From: Heterobilharzia americana
Taxonomy: Eukaryota > Platyhelminthes > Trematoda > Strigeidida > Schistosomatidae
Assembly: GCA_944470555.2 (NCBI GenBank)
Contig: OX104127.1
Location: forward strand, 141,998,786 to 142,062,785
Length of the DNA stretch: 64,000 nucleotides
Direction of reading: 5' to 3'
Each line of letters begins with the position of its first letter. Within the stretch, counting starts at the first letter, position 1. The position numbers and the translations under genes are program-made. Shown in pieces: positions 1-62,639 of the stretch. The notes below the pieces were generated by a model that worked only from the letters and a program-made list of their open reading frames with translations, did not search any database and was not told where the DNA came from.

Positions 1-40
1 GACAGATGTTTCGTCCTAGTGTGGGACTCCTCAGCAGCGC
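1..40 (-). ncRNA. Hammerhead ribozyme core, family B, edge-truncated
   Basis: On the minus strand the core reads CTGAGGA (28-34), a helix II of GTCC/GGAC, GAAA (9-12) and the cleavage triplet GTC (1-3). Position 7 of the core is G instead of U, a position known to tolerate any base. The 5' strand of helix I is GCGCTG (35-40); its partner lies outside the window. Confidence 0.6.
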
Positions 41-397
41 GCACCCACGACCCCGCCAGGGATCAAACCCGCGACCTCCAGGATCTGTGGTCAGTGCGTT
101 ACCATTGAGCTAGCCACTGGGTCATAACCCAATGCTCCATATTTCTAACTTCTGTTAGCTCACGATATAGCTCAACCGCCACCCAATGTCGTCGTTGAGT
201 AACTGTCCTCATGGCCATCAGCCTTTGACTCCACCGGTCATGACTTCTCATTGGAACTTCGGGAATACTTCTCGAAACTAGTCACCAATGAGCACCAGTT
301 CAATTAAATTTTGAGGGAGTTGTGGAGATTTGGAAATATTTCAAGTTGTTATTCATCGTAGACTGACATCAGTTGGAGGAACAAAGGAAAGCTGGGA

Positions 398-443
398 GCA
401 CTGGACAGATGTTTTGTCCTAGTATGAGACTCCTCAGCAGTGC
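398..443 (-). ncRNA. Hammerhead motif, family B, G12 mutated
   Basis: Helix I GCACTG (438-443) pairs exactly with CAGTGC (398-403) across the GTC cleavage triplet (404-406). The conserved GAAA has become AAAA, the equivalent of a G12 to A change, so cleavage is probably lost. Helix II still pairs mostly (GTCT/GGAC). Confidence 0.6.
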
Positions 444-540
444 GCACCCACGACCCCGCCAGGGACCGAAATATTTCCAAATCCCCACACTTCCCTCAAA
501 ATTCAATTGAATAATTGTATGCCTGAGAGAACGTATCGGT

Positions 541-999
541 TAAGTAAAAGTTTCAAGTGTAATCTTTGGAAAAACATGGCATAAACTGATTTCCATCAAT
601 ATATCTCATGCAAATTGCACATTCAGATATTTGCTGGCATTCACAGATAAGCAACAATCTGAACAAAGCATGTTCTCATAAATTCTCATCAGGCTTAACA
701 GTTATAAAGTGCATTTGTATAGCATAAAATCAAGCCAAGTTAGAGGCAAATACCTTTTCACGAGGACTTTGAAGGTCATTGTGACAACTGTTGTAATCAT
801 CCAATCAACTTTCACTATTCCGGCTAGAAAGGTAGTTTTTTTATAAAATAGAGTTGTCGCTACTGAAATATCATATGTACAGATGGATAATGTTGATAGT
901 AAATGAAAAGATAACCAATAACGATGACAGAAGTGACTTTAAATTTACTGAAGGCTAAAGGAAGAATAATGTTTAACCATGATCTGTCTACTCCAAGCA
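541..999. other. AT-rich stretch, nothing recognised
   Basis: No exon with flanking splice sites, no repeat family seen elsewhere in the window and no open frame of interest. Confidence 0.5.
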
Positions 1000-2338
1000 A
1001 AATATTAAGCTTCATAATCCTGGAGAGGCTAAAGGATACGCTAGATTCAAAACTACGACCGGAACAGGCAGGCTTCAGGAAGTAAAAATCATGTGCAGAC
1101 CAAATTGCAACGCCACACTTCGCATCATCATAGAACGGAGTATAGAATGGCAGTCAACTCTTCACCTCAACTTCATCGACTTTGAGAAGGCCTTTGACAG
1201 CGTCGACCGAGAGGTAATTTGGAAACTGCTTCAATACTACGGAATACCACAAACCTTTATCAACCTCATTCAACAACTATATGAAGATGCCACATACCAG
1301 TCAAGTAATTCACAATGGAAAGCTCAGTGATGCTATTGAAGTGAAGACAGGAGTGAAACAAGGTTGCCTACTATCCCCCATGATATTCCTGATTGTGGTC
1401 AACTGGATCATGCAGCAGACAACAGTGAGGAGCGAGAAGAGGGGGATACGCTGGCTAGACCAGGGTAAAGAACCTAGGAGATTTGGATTTCGCCGATGAG
1501 TTGTGCCTGATGTCACATAAACTTGAAGATCTACAGACGAAAACTGACAAGTCGACAGAAGAGGTAGGTCAGCGAAGGAAGACGGGACTTCAAGTGAATG
1601 TAGAGAAGATAGAGGTGATGTAGATACCGCACCAACAACTCCAACAACTACAACAAGTTCCAATCACCATGAACGGGAGAAACTTAAAGGAAGTAACCTC
1701 CTTCACCTACACCTATCAAGGAAGCACTGTTTAAACTACGGGTGGCACAGGCGCAGACGAGGAGGTAAAAGCCAGCCAGGATCTGAAAGATAGCAAGACA
1801 GGCGTTTATTAGCATGAAACCCGTGTGGAGATCTTCTGCACTGCACTCAGCATGTGGAACAAGATCCGGATTTTCAACAGCAACGTCGAGTCACTACTTC
1901 TGTATGGTTGAGAGAGTTGGTGCGTTACGAAAGGGATTTCCAATAAACTACAGACATTCACCAACAACTGCTTACGCTCACTACTGAAGATCAGATGACA
2001 AGAAAGAATAAGCAACAAGGAACTCTGGGAACTAACCAACTGAGCAAGAACCTATCACCCAACAAATATGCACTGGAAGGAAGTGGAGATGGATTGGACT
2101 GGACATGCCTTGAGTAGACCATTCGGGGACATCACGCGTCAGGCCAGGCACTCAAGTGGGACCCAGTTGGGAAATGTCGAATTGGGCATTTGTCGCGAGG
2201 GCGACATGGAGGAGATCGTGCGAGGAGGAAATGAGAGGTTATGGGCTGTCGTGGAGGGAGGTTCAAAAGATTTCAGAGAACAGAGTGAACTGGAGACGTG
2301 CTACTGAAGTCCTATGTTTCATTAGGAACCGAAGGGAC

Positions 2339-2391
<53 letters not shown>

Positions 2392-2399
2392 GTAATAAT
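1000..2399 (+). mobile_element. RTE-like LINE fragment, 5' truncated and decayed
   Basis: Reverse transcriptase remnants are readable in shifting frames. Near 1020-1330 there is ILERLKDTLDSKLRP..QAGF, then FIDFEKAFDSVDREVIWKL (RT motif A region with the first catalytic Asp). Near 1340-1420 there is GVKQGCLLSPMIFLIVVNWI (motif B region). Frameshifts and stops separate them, so no protein is made. The 3' part resembles the copies at 12733, 16561, 22008, 29390, 34335, 51394 and 53903, and ends in the shared GGAACC.AAGGGA block followed by a (TAA)n tail, typical of RTE-type 3' ends. Confidence 0.8.
2338..2399. repeat. (TAA)n microsatellite, LINE 3' tail
   Basis: About 18 TAA units, one interrupted, directly after the 3' end of the RTE-like LINE copy. 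Probably made during its insertion rather than an independent microsatellite. Confidence 0.85.
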
Positions 2400-2744
2400 G
2401 ATCTTTATGGATGTACAGTTCAGGTTTTGTTAACTTTATTGCTTCAATCTCATGTATGTGGAGCAGGTGTTGGCGAGCTACACATAATATTGTTTTTGGA
2501 ACACGATGTATGGTATACTATCAAAAGCTTCATTGGCATCTATCTGTGTGATGTCATGTAAAAACTATATTTCTAATTTTTGAATATTTGATAAAACGAA
2601 GTGAGAAATGTTTAGTGATTCAGTTATTTTACACGTCTAAAATGGGATCACATCAGACTCCTGTGAATGGAATAATAAAATGAAATCTAATTACTTTTTA
2701 ACAAGTCGCATTTTGTGTTGATCAAAGTGTTACACTTGCTTAGT

Positions 2745-3610
2745 GGGATGAAATTGTGTGACTCTGAAGGCCACCCTACAACTTATTGAAGTAAACGATT
2801 AGAGTTCGGTAATTTATGGAAAAAAACAACTAACATTCAAATCGAAATGCCGAAACCTGATTGTTTACTTCAGCAGTTGCTAGGGTAGTCATTAAAGTTA
2901 CTCGATAAAATTACATTCATAACTCATAAACGTCAAGTTTGAACATTTCAGGAACTTTATGAGTGGCTCTGAGAGGGTCTTTTAAAAGCCACCCTAGCAA
3001 CTATTGAAATAACCAACTAGTTTCCAGTATCTTGGCTAAGACGACAGTTTTGCGTAAAATACAGGTATTTAATTCGCTATGTCAGCAGTTGTTAGGGTAG
3101 CTTTTAAAGGCACTGATCTCTAAAGTCAGCCCTAGCAACAATGAAACAACAGTTACGCTTCTTCATTTTGGCTAAAAAGGCAAATTTTCAGTGAATAATT
3201 GGTTGTTTCACTTGTTGCTAGGATGGCCTTCAGAGGCGATTGACTTTAAAGGTCACTCTAACAGCTGCTGAGATAACCAATTAAATTCCTTTATTTTACT
3301 CAATGGAATGCAAAGGTAGTTTTTTCATAAAGCAGACAAAATTAATTGACCATTTTAGTAGTTGTCAAGGTGACCTTTTAAATCATTGAAAAATCTTCGC
3401 CTATGTTATCTTATCATCCTGAATAAATGTAATAATTTTACTCGTTATGCCTACACGAATAAGTTGAGTGACTTTGATGGCCACCCTAGCAATGACTTAA
3501 AATAACCAATTTTGGTAAAATAGAGAAATCGAATTGGTTATTTCAGTTGCTGCTACGGTGGCCTTTAAAGTCATTAAAAGGTCGAAAGGTAGCCCTAGCA
3601 ACTAACATAT
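2745..3610. repeat. Array of small inverted repeats (CCTAGCAAC family)
   Basis: The block GGCCACCCTAGCAAC with GAAATAACCAATT next to it recurs about ten times with degeneration, alternating with its reverse complement (GTTGCTAGGGTGGCC, TTAAAGTCA). Successive opposite units 60-110 bp apart could fold into a row of hairpins. Clear units lie near 2768, 2880, 2985, 3090, 3125, 3215, 3250, 3360, 3480, 3550 and 3590. A related pair lies at 45500-45630 in intron 5. Confidence 0.65.
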
Positions 3611-3882
3611 TCTGTGTTTATGTTGCCTTTCAACCATGCTGGAGTTGAACTAGAGTCATTGATACAGAACATATTTCTGGAGTCACTCGGCGCTCAACTT
3701 CTCTTTCAGGATAGTCGTAACAACTATGACCAAGATGTTTACAATATTTCTGGAGTGATAACTTTTTTTGAAGTCACTTATGGAAAGCTGTGCTATCAAA
3801 GAAACTGAAGTTACGGACTGTGAAGTCACCCCCTGTATTAAGACTGAAACTGACTGACTTCAGTGTATTTGTAGTGTTTCAG

Positions 3883-3919
3883 AATATGATCAAACTCTTC
3901 ATTCTTGCAAATTGTACAG
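3883..3919 (+). CDS. Candidate Notch mini-exon (end of EGF repeat)
   Basis: A 37-nt segment is flanked by TTTCAG and GTTTGT. Read from its first base it ends with A-N-C-T plus one base, which with the first two bases of the 4026 exon makes Gly and continues Y-C-G-I-N-C-D. The combined C-T-G-Y-C-G-I-N-C resembles the end of an EGF-like repeat, one residue shorter than usual. The phase fits, but the exon is tiny and the rest of the repeat (N-M-I-K-L-F-I-L) does not look like EGF. It may be chance. Confidence 0.25.
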
Positions 3920-4025
3920 GTTTGTCGAATTTTACTAGTTTATGGGGGAAGCCAATTTTATAGTGTTAAAAACGTGATTTAATTTAGTAGCATAATTTGT
4001 AATGACTCTTTCTAATGTTCTACAG

Positions 4026-56867
<52,842 letters not shown>

Positions 56868-56885
56868 CACAGAAACTGACAAGAC

Positions 56886-56895
56886 AATAAATAAA
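56886..56895 (+). terminator. Polyadenylation signals
   Basis: Two overlapping AATAAA hexamers, 19 and 23 bases after the Notch stop codon, followed by a T-rich stretch (TTTTTTTTG at 56906). This would give an unusually short 3' UTR of under 60 bases unless a later signal is used. Confidence 0.6.
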
Positions 56896-56989
56896 GAAAA
56901 ATCAGTTTTTTTTGTTTTTACCATTTGTAAATACAATACAACAAACTTGTAAAATATTCATAGTAGATAGTTCAACTAGCTTTAATGAT

Positions 56990-57044
<55 letters not shown>
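56990..57044. repeat. (TA)n microsatellite
   Basis: A TA run of about 54 bp just downstream of Notch. Confidence 0.95.
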
Positions 57045-57047
<3 letters not shown>

Positions 57048-57489
57048 GGTTAAAGATGACATATTAAAGTTGAATAATCGAACAACAATGTTAAAATGAT
57101 ATTGAAACATTCCTTTTACGGTTTCGCAATTGTTTAACAATGATTAGATAGCATACCGTCATTCCCCATGACTACGGATAAAGATGATTATCATATCACC
57201 GGGATCATTCATAAACCATTTAACAATTGTTTTGTGTACAATGTGTATGATAATAATGAGAATGAGAATATTGAACCATCGTTATAAACTATCTTTATGA
57301 TATCTTCTTAAGTCTCATTTAATATATATAAGTTATGCTTCTTCGTTGTGATTACAATTGAGACAACGTAAAAGATGTATGTGTACATATTATATACTAT
57401 ATTGTCATCCATATTTATTAATCTCCTTCAGCTTTTAATGATCTTAAAGCTTGTAAATAAATTCTCCACTAAATTCTTATTACTTCAAT
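57045..57489. other. Intergenic sequence, nothing recognised
   Basis: AT-rich; no exon or repeat supported. Confidence 0.45.
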
Positions 57490-57722
57490 GTGGCATTCAT
57501 CGACCAAGTCACCGCCTACCGTGACGTGCAATGTTGGGTGAAGTTTGGATTAGGAAATGGCATACCAGTACATAAAGTCCCTGACTGTTGGTCTGAGTCG
57601 TGTAATGAAGTGTGGACTGTCTGACTGGGCTCCTCGAGATGATAGAAATCAGTGACTAAGAATTCTTGGTGATATGGATTAAAATCGGTCACTCTTTGAT
57701 CTCTTCTAAAGCTTGAATGTTT
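57490..57722 (+). mobile_element. LINE family 2, 3' scrap
   Basis: CGCCTACCGTGACGTGCAATGTTGG, then TGTCTGACTGGGCTCCTCGAGATGATAG and TTCTAAAGCTTGAATG follow the family's 3' order. Confidence 0.65.
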
Positions 57723-58416
57723 TTAATAAGTAGTTGTTGGTTCAGTTTTTATGTTTTTCAGAAGACAAGCTACTTATGAAGTTAAATAAAACTTTAGAGG
57801 AGGTGAAATAATGTACATAACACTGATAAAGAACCACCAACCAGCTTTTGATAGGTTTTCGTCTAGCCTGTAGGTGGGTAGGCAGGCGAGTAGGTACGTT
57901 GTTGCGGAGGGGCGTGTAGAGCAGTGTGAATTTAGTGGTCACCACGAGAATCTGGAAGGGAAAGGAGGAAAAGAATAACGTGAGCCAACGACTTAGCATG
58001 TACAAATGTTTTTATGGTCCATAGGAAGATTGTGTATTGTAAACGAAGGCTGATATAATGTGTTCTGTTTCAGGTGATTTCTAGTCGAAATTAACATTTC
58101 GGTCATATGCTTACTGCACATAAACAAACACAAATCAGCAGTTAGATGGCGGGATAATATACCACTCATGTCGAAGTGTAGTCATGAATTAGAATTGGGA
58201 GAATATAGAAACTTTAAACCAGAGAATAACTAAAAGCATAAGCCAATTTTCACTAGCCTGATACCACTAAGTTTATCTAGACTAACTGGTTTGCTAGTGG
58301 TGCAAAATCGTTGAAATTCAATACATCTTGAAGTTTATTCTCAGGATATTTTGTGGCCACTCAAACCCAGACTCAGAAAGACTGCATTGTAATCGGGTAC
58401 GAATGGTGTCAGTGTA
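57723..58416. other. Intergenic sequence, nothing recognised
   Basis: An 87-codon minus frame at 57742-58005 is unrecognised and unsupported. No repeat identified. Confidence 0.4.
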
Positions 58417-58852
58417 TGTGTGGTGCGTCTTCCTGGCACCAAAATACAACTCGGGATAAATAGATTAAATTAAATTAACTAAATAAGCCTCTAGCTGGCG
58501 TCCAGATGCTCTAGGTATCTTAAGTTTTGTTTTAACGAGCATGCATCCGAGCAGGCGTCGACGCCATTTTGCGCTGCTTGTGTGCTGGTTAGCATACACG
58601 TACTCACAGCCTCTAGTTCAACCATACTAGCCGGATCAGTTGAAAAATTCTTCCCCCTATTCATTACTATCACATTCATTCTAGTTAAATATATTGCTTC
58701 TTCGAATATATTTCGAATACCAGCTCTTTTGATTTGTGTTTCGTTATCAGTACTTACACGTTACGTAAGGTGCTGGTAAAGGCGGTACTAGAGTACATGA
58801 AGTTAAGTAGGGTTGGTCAAACGGTACGGAATAGTAACACTGCCACCCTACA
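58417..58852. repeat. Direct repeat copy 1, TG...CA ends (LTR-like)
   Basis: It begins TGTGTGGTGCG and ends CCACCCTACA. Shared blocks with copy 2 include CTTCCTGGCACCAAAATA, TAAATTAAATTAACTAAATA, GTTTTGTTTTAACGAGCATG, GACGCCATTTTGCGC, TTTTGATTTGTGTTT and GAAGTTAAGTAGGGTT. Length 436 bp; identity looks like 80-85 percent by eye. Confidence 0.75.
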
Positions 58853-59021
58853 AACTCCTAAAGTTAAGCGATTTTAAAAGTATGGTGTCAAGTTATTGAA
58901 GGTATTTTGGAAGTTATCGGTACAATCTGATTCAAAAGGTGTGACGCGAATTCGTACATTCGGTTTTTTGGGTGGAATGGAAAGTTGGAAAAATTTTATT
59001 CAGAGAGGGTTGGCTCTTGGA

Positions 59022-59458
59022 TGTGTAGTGCACCTTCCTGGCACCAAAATATAACTAAGGCTAAAATAAATAGTTTAAATTAAATTAACTAAATAAGTCT
59101 CTAGCTTACCTCCGGATGCTTAGGGTGTTGTAAGTTTTGTTTTAACGAGCATGCATCCGAGCAGACTTCGACGCCATTTTGCGCTCCATTGTGCTGATTA
59201 CCACGCACGTACTCCGAGTCCCTAGTTCAGCCTTACAAGCCAGATAAGTTGATTAAACTTTTCCCTCATTCATTACTATTACATTTACTTTAATTAAATA
59301 CATAGCTCCTTCAAATACATTGCGTATCAGTTCTTTTGATTTGTGTTTTGTTACCGGTACTTACACGTTAGGTAAAGTACTGGTTAAGCAGGTACTAGAG
59401 CACATCAAGTTAAGTAGGGTTAATCAAACGTTACGGAATTGTAACACGCACCCCTACA
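59022..59458. repeat. Direct repeat copy 2, TG...CA ends (LTR-like)
   Basis: It begins TGTGTAGTGCACC and ends CACCCCTACA; length 437 bp. Copies 1 and 2 are separated by only 169 bp, too short for any gag or pol, so the pair resembles a terminal-repeat element in miniature, or two tandem LTR or 5'-UTR promoter units. No target duplication is visible (GTGTA before, GATGC after), and no clear primer-binding site was seen. Confidence 0.7.
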
Positions 59459-60449
59459 GATGCTTCCAGGATCTACCTTTCAGCTTACGGTCGGACAGAG
59501 GTGTACCTCGAGTATCCTGAAGTGGTTGGGATATATTCCAGCTATAATACTAACGGGAGAGGTTACTGCTTCATGGTTACGATCAAAGGGGCAGATTTGG
59601 TGGCGTCATCTCATGGTCACTGATGAGTTTGACCTAGGATACCATATCATGTTTACCTAGACTAAATAGTAGTTCGCAAGATATGTCACATGGATTCTAG
59701 ACTGTTTCCAGAAGATTTTGATAAATACAACAAACACAAACTTTCATTGTGGATGGTGCACAGAATGTCAGAGCTACAGCTAACACACAGGCAAGCAAAC
59801 ACCTTTCTTTGTGTGTTCTATGTATCATGTCTTATTTAAAAACCTAAGTTTGGAAGGCATGCAATAATATCGTAATATTTAGGCACAGAATGTCACGGTA
59901 AAAACGTACTCAGGTTGTTCAGTTACATTTGAATACACCGAGAGGCAATAACTGTGACACTTTGACTTTTCATTTTCCATCGGGATTCCTGAATCACATC
60001 CAGACTGCGCAGGACGGTGGTTGGCTTTTTTAACCACTGCTGAGAAGATAGAAGATATTTGTGGTCTGTGTAATTTGGACGCTACTTTTAGAAACAGTTG
60101 GCGAGATCGTGTGTAAAGTTACTGTCAGCGAAAGGAAAGGTGTTCACAAAGATCAGACGACTTGCATAAGAACATGTTTAAAATCAGCAACTGGAGAGCC
60201 CGAATTTGCGGCTGAAGGAATACGAAGGTTGCCGTAGAGAGGCCGATATGTTACAAATGTGACTGCCAGAAACGAATGCTCCCTCTGCTTGGCTGCCTCA
60301 CACTTTTCGCGGCTCGTAAATTTATTCTGAACTTGGGAAACAGAAGAAAAAGTACTTACATGGTGCATGAAGCATGCAACTGTGTTTTCTTGGTGGACAA
60401 TCATATGGCGTCGAAGTGGACTTTTAGTCGTGCTAATGTACTTCAATAA
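59459..60449. other. GC-richer sequence, probably repeat-derived
   Basis: Frames such as 59460-59660 (QRCTSSILKWLGYIPAIILT) are open for 60-70 codons but match no family I know. Base composition is clearly less AT-rich than the Notch introns. Confidence 0.35.
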
Positions 60450-60734
60450 CATTCAGAACAGGTTGCGTCAAAATTTGTCCCCGGTACGTTTGAAAAAATC
60501 CCGACGAAGTCCAGGCCTCTCTTGTCGGAAAGTACCATCTTCCATCTGAGGTATGCACCTTCCTCTCGTGATCCAAGCTCAGTGGTCGTCGACAAAAAGA
60601 ACGATGGTTCAAATTGTCCTGAAGAAGCCTCCACAACTTACGAAGTACTACGCTCAACGCGAGAACAGCTAGATGCCCTCACCCTGGAGCCCTTCCTGTT
60701 TAGCTTTAACATACATACATATGACCCCACCTAA
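60450..60734 (+). CDS. Open frame of 94 codons, unrecognised
   Basis: Open from after TAA 60447-60449 to TAA 60732-60734; first ATG 60522. The translation is rich in Ser, Pro and Glu and has no domain I recognise. It directly precedes the CR1-like C-terminal remnant, so it may be part of the same dead element. An in-frame reading continues upstream with only that one stop. Confidence 0.25.
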   Translation, partial: HSEQVASKFVPGTFEKIPTKSRPLLSESTIFHLRYAPSSRDPSSVVVDKKNDGSNCPEEASTTYEVLRSTREQLDALTLEPFLFSFNIHTYDPT

Positions 60735-61120
60735 AGGACCAATACCTCTTTGTACCAGAACACCTTAAATGGCACATGAACCCACTGGAGAAAGCACACA
60801 GGCGAGCCGAAAAGTGCGACAGGAGGGCAGACTAAAGGGCTTAGATCCTCACTCCCCTGGTTACCGTAGGTCACGTGGCAACTTGACGACTTAAGAGATA
60901 CTTAGTAATCCAAGCCACCTGAACACGGGAATATTACCCGAGGGACACCGTGGTGAAGAAATTCCCCTCAAAAACATGTTTGCCACCACACTTTTCGTTT
61001 GCTGCAGTCTGAGGCCGCTGGAACTCATTGCCTGCCAAGGCAGCCACTACCCCATCTGTCACAGCCCAGGAAAGGCTTGAAAGCAACGTAGCGACAAATG
61101 CCTTGGCTTCTTCCATTCAG
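60735..61120 (+). pseudogene. CR1-like reverse transcriptase C-terminus, decayed
   Basis: Across shifting frames: HLKWHMNPLEKAHRRAEKC, then RLKGL-type, DPHSPGYRRSRGNLTT, EILSNPSHLN, and later FSFAAV.GRWNSLPAKAATT. This follows the usual end of CR1/SR1-like RT proteins (RRA-K, RLK-LDL-PL-YRR-RGDL, then F--RV---WNSLP), also seen at 27540-28200. The frames are broken by stops, so it is a dead copy. Confidence 0.55.
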
Positions 61121-62639
61121 AATAAGGATTAGTCTGAAGCAACCAAATGGTGTCGCATCAATCTTATACTCTGTTGCCGTCATACCAAATAATTAACGTC
61201 GCCATCATCGTTATGAAATCGACTCGGTCCGCTGCCTCCTTATTAAACATCTTACCTCTCCAGTAACCATACTAATATCGATCCACTTTCTGTTTCCATT
61301 ATGTCTGTCATAATTTTCCTTTCTCGTTTCTCTCCCTTCGACTTTTTATGATTCAACCCTACTATGCGTATCACTGTCTACGACTTTCCTTTGATTTGAT
61401 TTGTTTTCCTCCTTCATTTGTATTATTTACCTTCCCATTCATTTTATCTTTCTTCTATAATCAGTCCAAACAGCTTTCTAACAACGAGGAATTTGACGAA
61501 CCAGAATACTACGACCGATCAGTCCCATTTTCGCAAATGTAACGAACACAACTATAAATTCGGTTCACTGAGGCAATAAGACCCATCAGTTCTATGATGA
61601 AAGTCATTTTTCCAAAGGTACTTTTCAGTGACGTGTACTAATTCCTCATTTTCTCTATCTTTCGCAACTCCCTTTGAGTAATACTTGATACTTCCTTACA
61701 GATGCCTATAAAAGAAGGAGATGCGAACGAAAAATTGACCTTATCAGCAGCTCCGTTGCTCCGGCAAATATACCAATCGACAATTTGCAAATAAATGCAT
61801 TCAAACGTGTGACGTGCTCCTTGAGTAGTGACGTGTTTCGCTCGTCTCTCAGCTTTTGGATTTTTCCACAATGAAAAACTCCCACTTGCAATACTCAATC
61901 TAAAAACATCGAACGTTTGCAGCACTTCTGTCCGTCCACGCACCTCACCCCTGCGCATTCGTCAGCTCACTCCTCAACAGTTGAAAATTGGCATTATTAT
62001 TCCTTTGAACCAACCGGTCTACCTCCTGTCAGTGGTTCTTGGGCGTTTCAACTGCCAAACTGCCTTAGCTCTCGGTTCTCCTCGGAGGTCATTCCCCAGG
62101 AAATATCTTTCCTGGTTATACATACGCATCTGGAGCTTACGGTTAAACTCGTTGGTCAAGAGCAGAGGATCAAGTGACAAGTGTCTGAAGGTGAGCCAAC
62201 ATAAATTATCTTCCCTTTTCTATTCTGTCCTTTTGCTGCATTCAGTCTTCAACCCTCTTATTGTTGTTAACTACTTGTTTTCCCAAGAAGTTTATATCAT
62301 AGCGACATGTCTGCCCAAAACGCTAGGTCTGAAGCTTTGACACGGATAACGCGGTCGTGCACAAAAAGGGCAGTAACACCCTAAACAACACACTAGTCTG
62401 TACTAGAAGACAAACAGAGGTAGGGCAGAACACCGAACTTCTAAAGAAGTGGCCAACCCATGTTTCTAGAATTCCAGTCGCCATCAGACAGGTGACACAG
62501 AGTAGCACTAGCCCGTCACAAACTAGTCCTATCTTGAGCAAGGATCATACCATGCCTGAAATAGAAGACGACGTAAAAGGCTTCAGAACAAGGCAGCCAC
62601 AAGCAGTTCGCCACAATCCGTAGCACCTTATTCATGGAA
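61121..62639. other. Unresolved stretch before the LINE ORF1
   Basis: Open frames exist on both strands (61828-62340 +, 170 codons; 61638-61958 -, 106 codons; 62357-62623 +, 88 codons), none with a domain I recognise. It could be 5' untranslated sequence of the element that follows. Confidence 0.35.

Larger units (their letters stand above)
1..540 (-). repeat. Hammerhead SINE-like family B, tandem copies
   Basis: Read on the minus strand, a tRNA-like head (A-box-like TGGCTCAATGG-type segment and B-box-like GGTTTGATCCC) is followed by a hammerhead core and a tail ending in CAGTCCATGATGAATA-type sequence. The hammerhead GUC occurs at 1-3 and again at 404-406, so one 403-bp unit is bounded by two hammerhead domains. 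The left copy is cut by the window edge. Non-coding; likely lies in an intron of the Notch gene or upstream of it. Confidence 0.75.

Noticed and set aside
2298..2561. Frame with poly-Asn
   Set aside because: Created by the (TAA)n tail of a LINE copy.
3864..3919. Alternative EGF-like reading CICSVSEYDQTLHSCKLY
   Set aside because: It looks EGF-like and has a TTCAG acceptor, but its end phase does not join to the exon at 4026 without a stop.
58417..59458. A complete LTR retrotransposon
   Set aside because: Only 169 bp lie between the repeats, so no gag or pol can fit.
61828..62340. 170-codon + strand frame
   Set aside because: Long, but overlapping frames on both strands are equally open and none resembles a known protein; kept only as part of an unresolved region.
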